This document shows positions 33,752 to 43,058 of a stretch of DNA of 50,010 bases, piece by piece. This DNA comes from Bacillota bacterium. GTDB taxonomy: Bacteria > Bacillota > UBA4882 > UBA8346. How positions within the stretch are numbered: the first letter of the stretch is position 1; each line of letters starts with the position of its first letter. The notes beneath the pieces were generated by a model. It ran no database searches and had not been told where the DNA came from. It saw only the letters and a list, made by a program, of their open reading frames with translations. The position numbers and the translations under genes were made by a program. The stretch spans positions 1 through 50,010 of the forward strand of contig JAEXFN010000050.1 of assembly GCA_023400055.1 (NCBI GenBank). Direction: 5' to 3'.

Positions 33752-35278
33752 TTAAACTTTACCAAGTGCTACGATCAGGCATTCCACCAATTCTCGAACT
33801 CCGCTATTTGCCGCGCTGGCATCAACGCTCAAACCGGCAGTCCGGGCATATTCCGCGGTCACCGGCCCGATGCAGATAATTTTCAGCCCCTCTAGCCATT
33901 GTAGCTGATTATCGATATTATCCAGGAAACCGCGGATCGTGGAGGGACTCGTGAAAGTAATCGCAGCCACTTGCCGTTCGCGTAAGCATTCTTGAATTTG
34001 TTCAGCCTGGCTAATCTCCGACTCTACCCGGTAAACCGGGAGTTCCGCGACGGACGCGCCGCTTTGTCGGAGCGACGCGGCCAATTCCGGAGGGGCGTCA
34101 GCGACGCGGACCAATAGCACCCTCTGACCGGAAACATGCGGAGCTAACGTTTTACCAAGCTCCGCCGCAGTGTAAATGGCTGGCATCTGATCGGCCACAA
34201 TCCCCCGTTCGCGTAAAGCTGTCCCCGTTGTCTGCCCGATAACGGCGAATTTCAGCCGGTGCAACGCCCTTGTATCCAAGCCAGCGTTGTATAATTGATC
34301 GTAGAAATGTTGAACTCCGTTGCGGCTGGTAAAGACCAGCCAATCAGCTTCAGCCAGTTGTGCCCGGAGCAGATTTGGATCTGGAGCCAACATTCCTTCA
34401 ATCCGGATAGTCGGAAAGACCAACGGCTCCCCGCCATAAGCGCGGATCATGTCCGCCAGCTCGGCGGCCTGTGCTCGCGGTCGGGTCACCAGGATCCGCC
34501 GGCCTCGCAAAGGATGAACCTGGGACAACCATTCCAAGCGATCCGCGAGGTCGACCACGGGACCGACGATAAAGACAGCCGGCGGCTTTACACCAGCGTC
34601 TACCGCCAGGTCGGCAATCTCATGTAACTTGCCGCGGATCATCCTCTGGCGGAGAGTGGTTCCATTTTCGATCAGAGCCGCCGGGGTCTCCGGATTCAAG
34701 CCGTTGGCCAACAGCCGTCCGGCAATCCAGCCGAGGTTAGCGACGCCCATTAAGGTTATCACCGTTTCACCGGACCGGCCCACCTGAGACCAGTCGATCT
34801 CCCCGTCATGCTTGGCATCAGTTTCATGGCCGGTTAAAACCGTGATGCCACCGGCCAATCCCCGGTGCGTGACGGGTATCCCTGCATAAGCGGGCACCGC
34901 CAGAGCGGATGAAACCCCGGGAACGATTACGAAAGGAATTCCCGCCGCCGCCAAAGCCAACGCTTCTTCCCCGCCCCGTCCGAACAGGAACGGATCGCCC
35001 CCCTTCAAACGGACTACCCGTTTGCCGTCCCGGCCATGCCGGACCAGCAATTGATCGATTTCGGATTGAGTGACCCGGTGGTTTCCCGCTTCCTTACCGA
35101 CATCGATCAATTGAGCCTCCGGAGGCGCATAATGCAACAGTTCCGGAGCAAGCAGCCGGTCGTAAACGACCACTTCCGCCTGTTCCAGGCATTGCCGGCC
35201 CCGTAACGTCAATAAGCCGGGATCGCCGGGCCCGGCGCCCACCAGATAAACGATGCCCCGTTTTGTTTCCGTTAACAC
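33752..35278 (-). CDS. cobA-hemD: Uroporphyrinogen-III C-methyltransferase fused to uroporphyrinogen-III synthase
   Basis: A 508-residue fusion. Residues 1 to about 250 are SUMT (CobA): VYLVGAGPGDPGLLTLRG, YDRLLAPELL, RLKGGDPFLFGRGGEEA, VPGVSSALAVPAYAGIPVTHRG. From about 255 a HemD domain begins (GRRILVTRPRAQAAELADMIRAYGGEP, VFTSRNGVQHFYD, ITFTSPSTIRGFLD). HemD closes the uroporphyrinogen III ring and CobA makes precorrin-2, so the fusion joins consecutive steps. The GTG at 35278 overlaps the hemC stop region; an in-frame ATG at 35308 is an alternative. Such fusions are common in Firmicutes. Confidence 0.94.
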   Translation of the reverse strand: MLTETKRGIVYLVGAGPGDPGLLTLRGRQCLEQAEVVVYDRLLAPELLHYAPPEAQLIDVGKEAGNHRVTQSEIDQLLVRHGRDGKRVVRLKGGDPFLFGRGGEEALALAAAGIPFVIVPGVSSALAVPAYAGIPVTHRGLAGGITVLTGHETDAKHDGEIDWSQVGRSGETVITLMGVANLGWIAGRLLANGLNPETPAALIENGTTLRQRMIRGKLHEIADLAVDAGVKPPAVFIVGPVVDLADRLEWLSQVHPLRGRRILVTRPRAQAAELADMIRAYGGEPLVFPTIRIEGMLAPDPNLLRAQLAEADWLVFTSRNGVQHFYDQLYNAGLDTRALHRLKFAVIGQTTGTALRERGIVADQMPAIYTAAELGKTLAPHVSGQRVLLVRVADAPPELAASLRQSGASVAELPVYRVESEISQAEQIQECLRERQVAAITFTSPSTIRGFLDNIDNQLQWLEGLKIICIGPVTAEYARTAGLSVDASAANSGVRELVECLIVALGKV

Positions 35279-36174
35279 CAGTCTACAATTCCTTTCTCCA
35301 AAAACCATTCTGCCAAGGTTTCCCCCAATTTCTCCGGATTTTCCGCACTTTCGGTCATTTTGTGACATATTAGGCGGGTTCCGGCGCTATCAGCCACCAT
35401 TCCGCGCATCATCAGCCGTCCGTCCCGCTCCAGTTCGGCAAAAGCGCCTATCGGTAAACGGCAGCCGCCTCCCAGCCGTTCCAGAAACTTCCTTTCCGCC
35501 CGGGCCGCGAGCTCGGTGGTCCGATCATTGATAGCCTCCCGGAGCCGCGACTGTGCCGGCGAATCCTCCCGGACCTGGACCGCGATGATTCCCTGACCGA
35601 CTGCCGGCAGGCACTCATCCAAACTGAAGAAGCGCCGCACTAACCCGGCAGCCTGTAATCGCTTGATCCCCGCCGCCGCCAGTACCAGAGCGTTGTAATC
35701 GCCCTGCTCCATCTTACGGATCCGGGTATCGATATTGCCGCGGATCTCCCGAAACTGGTAAGCTGGATACAAAGCTTGCAGTTGTACCACCCGCCGTAAA
35801 CTGGAAGTACCGATTACCGCCGCGGGGGGCAATGCTTCCAGCGACCCTCCGGTCGTCAGCATAACTTCGCGGGGATCTTCCCGTTCAAGATAGGCTCCCA
35901 GCTTCAAACCGGGCGCCGAATCGACCGGCAGATCTTTTAAGCTATGGACGGCTAGATCGATCTCCCCGGCCAGCAGTTCCCGTTCAATCTCCCGGACGAA
36001 CAGCCCCAAACCGGCAGTACCCCGCAAGGAAAGCTGTTGCTGGCGATCGCCTTTCGTCAGAATGGTCTTGATGGTTATTTCAAAGCCCGCCTGTTGCAGC
36101 CGTTCGGCTACCAGCTGAGTCTGAATCAGAGCCAGACGGCTGCCTCGGGTCCCGATAATCAGATGTTGTTTCAA
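35272..36174 (-). CDS. hemC: Hydroxymethylbilane synthase (porphobilinogen deaminase)
   Basis: A 300-residue enzyme that polymerises four porphobilinogens. Motifs are IGTRGSRLALIQT at the N-terminus, VHSLKDLP, GTSSLRR, EIRGNIDTRIRK and the dipyrromethane cofactor Cys in LGGGCRLPIGAF. Length is typical. It begins one base after the cobO stop. Confidence 0.97.
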   Translation of the reverse strand: MKQHLIIGTRGSRLALIQTQLVAERLQQAGFEITIKTILTKGDRQQQLSLRGTAGLGLFVREIERELLAGEIDLAVHSLKDLPVDSAPGLKLGAYLEREDPREVMLTTGGSLEALPPAAVIGTSSLRRVVQLQALYPAYQFREIRGNIDTRIRKMEQGDYNALVLAAAGIKRLQAAGLVRRFFSLDECLPAVGQGIIAVQVREDSPAQSRLREAINDRTTELAARAERKFLERLGGGCRLPIGAFAELERDGRLMMRGMVADSAGTRLICHKMTESAENPEKLGETLAEWFLEKGIVDWC

Positions 36175-36175
36175 T

Positions 36176-36700
36176 TCAGTATTCGATTCCTATTCTGGCC
36201 TTAATCCCTTTTTGGTAAGGGTGTTTGATCAGCCGCATTTCCGTCACTAAATCCGCCAACTCTAGAATAGCTTCGGGCATATTTCTGCCGGTGAGCACCA
36301 ACTCCACACCGACCGGTTTTCGCCGTAATACTTCAACTACCGGTTGCAACGGCAACAAACCTTTATTCAAAGCGTGACTGAACTCGTCAATGACAATCAG
36401 ATCGTAATCTTGCGAATTCATGGCCGTACAAATTTGTTGCCAACCCGCTTCGGCTTGCGCTATTTCCGCGGGAGTAGCCTCGCGATTGAAGATGAACTGC
36501 CCACTGCCCAGCGGATGGAAGGGAAGAGGTGGGTCCAGTCTAGCCAGGGCTTCTTGCTCACCGGTACCATCCGCTGCCTTTAATAACTGAAAGATAATGA
36601 CCCTGAGTCCGCGACCGTGTGCCCGGACAGCCTGCCCAATGGCCGCGGTAGTCTTGCCCTTGCCGTCTCCGGTATAAACTTGAATAATCCCTTGTTCCAA
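36176..36700 (-). CDS. cobO: Corrinoid adenosyltransferase (CobO/BtuR type)
   Basis: A 174-residue enzyme adding the 5'-deoxyadenosyl group of ATP to the cobalt of corrinoids. It has the P-loop YTGDGKGKTTAAIG, RVIIFQLLK (usually FxK), DLIVIDEFSHALNKGLL and LTGRNMPEAILELADLVTEM. The TTG at 36700 fits a GAGGTG site 6 bases upstream. A longer ORF from 36766 would overlap cbiA by 43 bases and is less likely. Confidence 0.92.
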   Translation of the reverse strand: MEQGIIQVYTGDGKGKTTAAIGQAVRAHGRGLRVIIFQLLKAADGTGEQEALARLDPPLPFHPLGSGQFIFNREATPAEIAQAEAGWQQICTAMNSQDYDLIVIDEFSHALNKGLLPLQPVVEVLRRKPVGVELVLTGRNMPEAILELADLVTEMRLIKHPYQKGIKARIGIEY

Positions 36701-36723
36701 CCCTGACACCTCGCTTTTCGCAC

Positions 36724-38085
36724 TCAGTTGACCGGTCTTCCGCCTGCCGCGGCAACGCTTACCCAACGCTCCGCCAGCTCCGGCTGGGAAGCGAAATGGA
36801 GATGGACATAAGACGCTAACAAATTGCCACGTTGAAAGCCCAGCAGCTTTCCCTCGGCCGATCGGTAAGCGTTGGGAACCTCTGTACCGCCATAGATTCG
36901 CGTATAATGAAACTCATGGCCGCGCGCCCGCGCGCCTTGGGCCAACAAAATATTATCGGCTGCCGCACGGACCTCGATATAGCTGAGCGCTGCCCGCTTG
37001 GGACCCATCTCGATCTCCAGGTCCAGCGCGCCGACCATTGGGAAACTCTCCTGCCCGATCCGTAATGAACGGCTCAAATAAATCAAGCCTCCACATTCAG
37101 CGTAAACCGGTTTATCTTGTTCAATCAGCTTTCGTACCTGCTCCCGCAGCGTTTGATTGGCTGCCAGTTGCGCCGCGAATAATTCCGGATAACCGCCTCC
37201 GATATACAAGCCGTCCAGCGCTTCAGGAAGGCTGGCATCCCTTAACGGTGAGAAGGGTACCAATTCCGCGCCGGCCTGCCGCAATAGACGCCAGTTATCC
37301 TGATAATAAAAGCCAAACGCGCGATCCTGAGCCACGCCGATCCGCACCGGGCGGAGAGGCGGAGTAAACTGCAGCCATTTGGGCGCTTCATCAAATTGTG
37401 GGCTGGTGAACGCAGCTATCAATTGATCGACTGCGATAGTCTTCTCGAACCACTCGGCCAGTCGTCCCAGACGCTCGGCCAATTCGGGATCCTCATAGTA
37501 GGGGACCAGGCCCAGATGGCGCTCAGGCAAACTGAATTCGGCTTCCTTGGATAGGTATCCCAATACCGGAATCGCAGTCACCGCGGCCAAAGCCTCTTTC
37601 AAAAGTTTAAAATGCCTTGGGCTGCCCACCCGGTTCAGGATTATCCCGGCAAAACGCAGCCGGGGATCAAATTCGGTAAATCCCTTGACCAACGGAGCAA
37701 TGCTCCGGGCCATGCTCCGGGCATCGATTACCAATACCACCGGCAAACCCAATAACTTGGCGATCTCCGCCGTCGAACCCTCGTCCGTGACCGGGCTGGC
37801 GCCGTCGAACAGTCCCATCACCCCTTCGACAACAGCCAAATCAGCTCCGGCGCTCGCTGTTTGATAGATCCGCCGCACCCCGGCGGCCCCGGTCATCCAA
37901 CTGTCGAGATTTTCCCCCGGCCGATCCGTGAGCGCCTGATAAAAAGATGGATCGATAAAATCGGGACCGACTTTAAAGCCCTGCACCTTTAAACCTCTTC
38001 GCACCAGCGCCGCTAAGATTCCGAGCGTAATGGTAGTTTTGCCGCTCCCGCTATGCGGGCCCGCAATGACCAATCCCGCGGTCAT
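36724..38085 (-). CDS. cbiA: Cobyrinate a,c-diamide synthase
   Basis: A 453-residue glutamine-dependent enzyme amidating the a and c carboxyls. The N-terminal ATPase has IAGPHSGSGKTTITLGIL and FKVGPDFIDPSFY. The C-terminal amidotransferase domain has PVYAECGGLIYLS with the nucleophilic Cys. Its start overlaps the cbiX-cbiC stop by 4 bases (ATGA). Confidence 0.96.
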   Translation of the reverse strand: MTAGLVIAGPHSGSGKTTITLGILAALVRRGLKVQGFKVGPDFIDPSFYQALTDRPGENLDSWMTGAAGVRRIYQTASAGADLAVVEGVMGLFDGASPVTDEGSTAEIAKLLGLPVVLVIDARSMARSIAPLVKGFTEFDPRLRFAGIILNRVGSPRHFKLLKEALAAVTAIPVLGYLSKEAEFSLPERHLGLVPYYEDPELAERLGRLAEWFEKTIAVDQLIAAFTSPQFDEAPKWLQFTPPLRPVRIGVAQDRAFGFYYQDNWRLLRQAGAELVPFSPLRDASLPEALDGLYIGGGYPELFAAQLAANQTLREQVRKLIEQDKPVYAECGGLIYLSRSLRIGQESFPMVGALDLEIEMGPKRAALSYIEVRAAADNILLAQGARARGHEFHYTRIYGGTEVPNAYRSAEGKLLGFQRGNLLASYVHLHFASQPELAERWVSVAAAGGRPVN

Positions 38086-39077
38086 GGTTTCTCCCCGACC
38101 AGCCCGGCGAGGGCATTAAGGATGGCCGCCGCTACCGGACTGCCGCCGCGCGGCCCAATCGTCCGGATATAGGGGATACCGCTCTGACTCACGAGCTGTT
38201 TGGATTCGGCTGCCCCCACAAAACCGACCGGGGTGCCGATGATCAGCGCCGGCCGGCAGACACCCTCTTCAATCATGGCACAGAGTTCAAAAAGAGCCGT
38301 CGGCGCATTACCGACGACGACGATCCCCCCTTCCATTCCGGCGCAGCAATGACGGATGGCAGTGATCGCCCGGGTACGGCCGGTCGCTTCCGCCTCGGCG
38401 CTGACTCCGGGATCATCGATCAAACATTCCACGGTGCACCCGAAGCGATCCGCTTTGCGACCGATGCCTGCCTGAACCATCCGGACATCGGTGATGATTC
38501 GGACTCCGGCACGCAGCGCGGCGATTCCGGCCGTCGTCGCCTCGGGATGAAACTCCAGCAACTTACCCAACTCAGGGTCGGCAGTCGTATGGATTACCCT
38601 TTTAATCACCGCACGCTCGGCGGAATTGTAATGCGCGGCGCCCAATAGCGTTTCAATATGTTCAAAACTCTCGGTTGCAATCTGTTCCGGATTGGCGGCA
38701 TGACCCGCCTTGAGCAGCCCGGCATCGATCCGGTCGCTGAGCGCGGCCGCGATCAAGCGGTTCGGCCCCAAATGATCGCCGATGTCGATGGTCAGTTCGG
38801 GGAAATTGGTGCGGGCCGCTTCCAACAGTTCCGGGACGTCCTGCTGAATATGGTTGCCGGCAAATAGAAAGACTGGTATCACCAACAAATTGCGGTATCC
38901 GGCGGCATATACATCCGCCACCGTCGGCAGCCATTCCGGAGCGTGCAACTGCAGATAGGCGGAGAAGATCCGGCAATCGGGGCGCAAGCCCCGGACGAGG
39001 TCCGCCAAGGCTTCAAATTCGAAATGGGCCGTCTCATTCCGGCTACCGTGGCCCAATAGGACAATGGCTGTTTTCAT
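38082..39077 (-). CDS. cbiX-cbiC: CbiX-CbiC fusion: sirohydrochlorin cobaltochelatase and precorrin-8 methylmutase
   Basis: A 331-residue fusion. Residues 1 to about 120 are a short-form CbiX chelatase (LLGHGSRNETAHFEFEAL, VIPVFLFAGNHIQQDVPE). From about 125 to the end is CbiC/CobH, which shifts the methyl group from C11 to C12. The catalytic His is in KRVIHTTADPE, with DVRMVQAGI and GTPVGFVGAAESK following. One domain acts at the start of the anaerobic corrin branch (cobalt insertion) and the other near its end, so channelling between them is not expected. I see no frameshift; the reading frame is continuous. Confidence 0.93.
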   Translation of the reverse strand: MKTAIVLLGHGSRNETAHFEFEALADLVRGLRPDCRIFSAYLQLHAPEWLPTVADVYAAGYRNLLVIPVFLFAGNHIQQDVPELLEAARTNFPELTIDIGDHLGPNRLIAAALSDRIDAGLLKAGHAANPEQIATESFEHIETLLGAAHYNSAERAVIKRVIHTTADPELGKLLEFHPEATTAGIAALRAGVRIITDVRMVQAGIGRKADRFGCTVECLIDDPGVSAEAEATGRTRAITAIRHCCAGMEGGIVVVGNAPTALFELCAMIEEGVCRPALIIGTPVGFVGAAESKQLVSQSGIPYIRTIGPRGGSPVAAAILNALAGLVGEKP

Positions 39078-39850
39078 GAGGATCGCTCCAGTTCTTTTAA
39101 CTTAAGCAACAACTGTTCGACATCGGCAAATGTTATAAACTCCAGCCCGGTCTCGACCTGCGGCCGTTCGATCAACAGGATCTTACAACCCGACTCCAAA
39201 GCGGCTGCTATCTTTAGATCGGTTCCGCCGGTGCGGCCGCTCTCCTTGGTTACTAGCCAAGCGGCTCCAATCTGTTTCAAAATGGCGCGCAAGATTTCAA
39301 AGGTCCCTGAGCCATGAAAGGCATAGATCTGCTCCGGCCGCAATCCGCTGGCGCGGCAGAGCTCAATACTGTCGGCCGCAGGATAGACTTTGACCCAGAC
39401 AGGACGGGAAGCGCTTTCCCAGAGTTCCCGGAAACGCGCCAAGTTCTTTACTCCGATGGTAAAAAAGATTCCCCCCTCGGAAGCCCGTAAAACCTGAAGA
39501 GCCCCTTCGTAATCGGCGACTCGGATCAAGCCCGGGTCATCGGGCAACTCAAGCGGCGGCCGTTGAAAGCGCCAGTAAGCAACCGCCATTTCCCGGGCTA
39601 CTGTCTGGCTGAGCCTTTGAATCTGAGCTGCATAGGGATGGGTAGCATCCACGATCAGATCCACCCGCAACTCTCGCAATAATTGCTGCAAAGTCTCCGG
39701 TCCTAACTGACCCACCCGGCGCGGGATCTTCTCTTCTAAAAAGAGCTCCCCGAGATCGCTGGCGACGGAGAGCAAACACGAATATCCGGCCCGCTGCAAA
39801 GCCCGGACGATCTCCCGGCCTTCGGAGGTTCCTCCCAGTACCAGAATCAT
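39074..39850 (-). CDS. cbiJ: Cobalt-precorrin-6A reductase
   Basis: A 258-residue NAD(P)H-dependent reductase of the CbiJ/CobK family. Motifs are ILVLGGTSEGREIVRAL, DLIVDATHPYAAQIQRLSQ, FFTIGVKNLARF and WLVTKESGRTGGTDLKI with the final KILLIERP. It overlaps both neighbours by 4 bases. Confidence 0.95.
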   Translation of the reverse strand: MILVLGGTSEGREIVRALQRAGYSCLLSVASDLGELFLEEKIPRRVGQLGPETLQQLLRELRVDLIVDATHPYAAQIQRLSQTVAREMAVAYWRFQRPPLELPDDPGLIRVADYEGALQVLRASEGGIFFTIGVKNLARFRELWESASRPVWVKVYPAADSIELCRASGLRPEQIYAFHGSGTFEILRAILKQIGAAWLVTKESGRTGGTDLKIAAALESGCKILLIERPQVETGLEFITFADVEQLLLKLKELERSS

Positions 39851-40557
39851 AACCGATAACCCCGCGGAGTGATCATCCGGCCGTTACAGACCTTCGTCGC
39901 CCGGTTTCCGACGATGAGCGTCGTCGCCATATCGATCGGATACTCCAAGAAATGCTGCAAATCGGTGACCTGTACGGTTTCATCGTTCCGGAAAGCGTTG
40001 CGGACGATTCCCACCGGGGTGGTCCCGGGCAGGATCGTTAACAGCGCCGCTCCAACCTCGTTAATCTGAGTAACCCGCCCCTGACTGCTGGGATTATAAA
40101 AGACCAATACCAAGTCGGCCTCGGCCGCCAGACGGACCCGTTTCATGATGGTCGGCCAGGGAGTCAGGCGATCGCTAAGACTGATCAGCGCCACATCCTG
40201 CATCAAGGGCGCACCCAGCCGGCTAGCGGCAGCGGTGGCGGCGGTGATCCCCGGCTCGATCCGCACCTCGAATCCTCTTTGGGCGGCGATCTCCAGTACC
40301 GGTCCGGCCATGCCATAGACCCCGGGATCGCCGCCGCTGATCATGACCACGTTCCGGCCGGCGCGGGCCGCATCGATCGCCATCTGCGCCCTGGCCACCT
40401 CGGTAGTCATCGGATACGAAAGTGTCTCCTTGCCCTGTAATAACTCGGCGATCTGTTCTAGATACGTCCGGTAGCCGATCACCAGATCCGCCGCTTCAAT
40501 CCATGCCAAGGCCGCCGGGGTCATCATCCCGATCGCACCGGGACCGATCCCAACCAC
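39847..40557 (-). CDS. cbiH: Cobalt-precorrin-3 C17-methyltransferase
   Basis: A 236-residue SAM-dependent enzyme that methylates C17 and drives ring contraction. It has VVGIGPGAIGMMTPAA, VIGYRTYLEQI, ISGGDPGVYGMAGP, EPGITAATAAASRLGAPL, DLVLVFYNPSSQGR and TTLIVGN. I place the start at GTG 40557, two bases after the cbiG stop, which gives the usual length. An ATG at 40665 would force a 106-base overlap with cbiG. Confidence 0.93.
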   Translation of the reverse strand: MVGIGPGAIGMMTPAALAWIEAADLVIGYRTYLEQIAELLQGKETLSYPMTTEVARAQMAIDAARAGRNVVMISGGDPGVYGMAGPVLEIAAQRGFEVRIEPGITAATAAASRLGAPLMQDVALISLSDRLTPWPTIMKRVRLAAEADLVLVFYNPSSQGRVTQINEVGAALLTILPGTTPVGIVRNAFRNDETVQVTDLQHFLEYPIDMATTLIVGNRATKVCNGRMITPRGYRL

Positions 40558-40559
40558 CG

Positions 40560-41606
40560 CTAATGACCCGGAATGAGCGCCACGGCCAACGTAATCTGTC
40601 CCAGATTGTCCTTGGTGCCGATCAACCGACCGTGCTCCGCTCCTAATATCGCCGCTGGTTCGCATACTCCGCCCACTCCCACCGTATCTTCGACGAAATC
40701 CGAATGTTGCAGGCCGGTCATGACCGACTGCAACTTCACTTCATTAAAAGTAACCAAAGGCACTTTAAACTCCTGGCAAGCCTCGATGATCCCCGGTTCC
40801 TGGGCTTTCAGGTCGATCGTAGCAATGGTTTTGATACTGCCGGTGGCCCAATGACGCTCCCGGAAATAGCGCCGGATCGCTCCGATGATCTTTACGCCCG
40901 GCACCCCCTTGCAACAACCGATCCCCACCACCAGACAAGCGGGGCGCAACGCCAGCGCCGCTGTTCCCGGCGGCAAGCCCGGATACTCGTGATATCCGGC
41001 GATCAACAGGAACTTCTCCCGGGCCGATAAGGTCAGATCGGGCTCGGTCACCACCCGGACATGCTCCGGCCATTGTTCCGGAATGCCCCAGCGATCCCAG
41101 AGCACAATCGGATCGCCGTTAACGATCGCCCCGGCAAACTCGGTCAACCGATAAGGATTCTCGATCTGCAGCTGAAACCGCTTCGCTAACAGATCCAGGC
41201 TCGGCAGCTTATTCAGATCGGAAGCGGTCGTGATCACCGCGGTCCCGCCAGTCAGGCCAGCGATCTCCTCAGCCAACCGGTTGGCTCCGCCCAAGTGCCC
41301 CGACAGCAAACTGATGACAAAACGGCCTTCCTCATCTAGAACGATTACTGCCGGGTCGGTCCGTTTGTCCCGCAATACCGGCGCAATGCTCCGGACGGCG
41401 ACCCCGGTGGCCATGATCAGAATCAGCGCCACATACTTCGCAAACCCGTCTTGAATCACTTGACTGACCGGCGTCAGGTATCCGCGCGGATCGATCGGGC
41501 TCTCCAGGAAACGATGCGGGACCAGCACCCGGGCCGAGCATTGGGCGGCCAGCTCCAATGCCAGCTGGGATCCTTTTTTGGTTACGGCGATGATTAACTT
41601 ATCCAT
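40560..41606 (-). CDS. cbiG: Cobalt-precorrin-5A hydrolase
   Basis: A 348-residue protein opening the delta-lactone of cobalt-precorrin-5A and releasing acetaldehyde. It is a hallmark of the anaerobic (early-cobalt) route. Motifs are ATGVAVRSIAPVLRDKRTDPAV, SLLSGHLGGANRLAEEIA, VVGIGCCKGV and a C-terminal VGVGGVCEPAA. The ATG at 41606 has GGAG 8 bases upstream and overlaps cbiF by 8 bases; in-frame ATGs at 41630 and 41645 lack this. Confidence 0.94.
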   Translation of the reverse strand: MDKLIIAVTKKGSQLALELAAQCSARVLVPHRFLESPIDPRGYLTPVSQVIQDGFAKYVALILIMATGVAVRSIAPVLRDKRTDPAVIVLDEEGRFVISLLSGHLGGANRLAEEIAGLTGGTAVITTASDLNKLPSLDLLAKRFQLQIENPYRLTEFAGAIVNGDPIVLWDRWGIPEQWPEHVRVVTEPDLTLSAREKFLLIAGYHEYPGLPPGTAALALRPACLVVGIGCCKGVPGVKIIGAIRRYFRERHWATGSIKTIATIDLKAQEPGIIEACQEFKVPLVTFNEVKLQSVMTGLQHSDFVEDTVGVGGVCEPAAILGAEHGRLIGTKDNLGQITLAVALIPGH

Positions 41607-42363
41607 CTTGTCGGCTCCGGCGATATTCATGGCTAAATTCTCCATCGTAGAGTTTCGAACGGGTTCCGTTCCGTTCCAGACAACGGCCGACGATCACCAG
41701 GGCCGTCTTTTGAATCCCGGCTTGCTTTACTTTGGTCGCGATATCGGCCAAAGTGCCGCGGACGATCCGTTGCTCGGGCCAGGATGCTTTTTCAACCACA
41801 GCCACCGCCGTACTTAGCGGCAACACGCCGGCTAATTCGGCAGCGACCTGCTCGATCTGCCCAATGCTCAGAAAAATGCAGATGCTGCTCTGATGTTTCG
41901 CCAACTCGGCCAAACGTTCGCGGCCGGGAACCGGGGTTGCGCCGGCCATCCGGGTAATAATCACGGTCTGGGTATGCTCGGGAACCGTATATTCCAGCTG
42001 CAGCGCGGCGGCGGCCGCCAGAAAGGAGCTGACGCCGGGGACGATCTCATAAGGGATCCCCAGCTCATCCAAACGACGCATTTGCTCCCCAATCGCGCCG
42101 TATAATGAAGGGTCGCCGGTATGCAGGCGGACCACCCGTTCCCCCCGTTCCCAACCTTCCCGGATGGCCGCGATGATTTCTTCCAAGGTCATAGGGGCGC
42201 TGTCCAGCCATTCCGCCTCCGGTTTGGCGATCTGCCGGAGCGCCGGATTGACCAAAGATCCGGCCCAGACGACCCGGTCGGCTTCGGCCAACAAACGATG
42301 GGCTTTCACGGTCAACAGCTCGGGATCTCCCGGCCCGGCGCCCACAATATATACTGGTTTCAT
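41599..42363 (-). CDS. cbiF: Cobalt-precorrin-4 C11-methyltransferase
   Basis: A 254-residue SAM-dependent enzyme. MKPVYIVGAGPGDPELLTVKA at the N-terminus, VVWAGSLVNP, RLHTGDPSLYGAIGEQM and VPGVSSFLAAAAAL identify CbiF/CobM. The ATG at 42363 overlaps the cbiL stop by 4 bases; the ORF upstream of it is unrelated sequence. Confidence 0.95.
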   Translation of the reverse strand: MKPVYIVGAGPGDPELLTVKAHRLLAEADRVVWAGSLVNPALRQIAKPEAEWLDSAPMTLEEIIAAIREGWERGERVVRLHTGDPSLYGAIGEQMRRLDELGIPYEIVPGVSSFLAAAAALQLEYTVPEHTQTVIITRMAGATPVPGRERLAELAKHQSSICIFLSIGQIEQVAAELAGVLPLSTAVAVVEKASWPEQRIVRGTLADIATKVKQAGIQKTALVIVGRCLERNGTRSKLYDGEFSHEYRRSRQDG

Positions 42364-43058
42364 GGCTTCCCCTTGGTATGTAAAATGATGATCGAAAAGT
42401 AGTCGAGCGGCAGAATCCGGCCCGCTTGCAAAGGGGTGACCGACTCGCCGGGCATTCCGCAACGACTGACCAACACCCCGGATCCGGCGGGACAATTGGC
42501 GAAAAAGACATCGCATAATCCGGCGCCCTCCGTGCCCGGCTTATAGAACACCAACGTTTCGAATTCGCGGCAGTAACGCTGAAACTGGCTGCGATCCGTT
42601 TTACCGGTCAGAAGCAGCAAGCGATCATTGCCTTCGGTCAGATAGACGTTGCAACGGGCGGCGGCGGCACTGAACCCGGTAATTCCGGGGATGGTCTGGA
42701 TCTCCAGTGTCGGGTCGGCAGTATGAATTTGGCGATATAAATAGAGATAACTACCGTATAACAACGGATCGCCGAGCGTGACGAAAGCCACATCGATCCG
42801 GGCGAGGCTTTCCCGAATCCGCTCGGCGCCATCGCGCCAAGCCGCTTCTAAAACCGCCCGGTCATGGGTCATCGGCATCTCCAAAAATTCCAGCGGCGCA
42901 TCGGGAAGGTGATAACGGACGATCTCCCCGGCCAGACTGTGGCCGTCGCGATTCCCGGGAGTGTAAATCCGTCCGACTCGTTTGAGGACCGCCAAACCCT
43001 TGATGGACAATAACTCCGGATCGCCCGGGCCCAGCCCCACTCCGTAGAAGATTCCCAT
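42360..43058 (-). CDS. cbiL: Cobalt-precorrin-2 C20-methyltransferase
   Basis: A 232-residue SAM-dependent enzyme and the first methylation after cobalt insertion. It has GVGLGPGDPELLSIKGL, RIYTPGNRDGHSLA, VTLGDPLLYGSYLYLYRQI, IPGITGFSAAAAR and LVFYKPGT. The ATG at 43058 shares one base with the cbiT stop (TGATG). Confidence 0.95.
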   Translation of the reverse strand: MGIFYGVGLGPGDPELLSIKGLAVLKRVGRIYTPGNRDGHSLAGEIVRYHLPDAPLEFLEMPMTHDRAVLEAAWRDGAERIRESLARIDVAFVTLGDPLLYGSYLYLYRQIHTADPTLEIQTIPGITGFSAAAARCNVYLTEGNDRLLLLTGKTDRSQFQRYCREFETLVFYKPGTEGAGLCDVFFANCPAGSGVLVSRCGMPGESVTPLQAGRILPLDYFSIIILHTKGKP

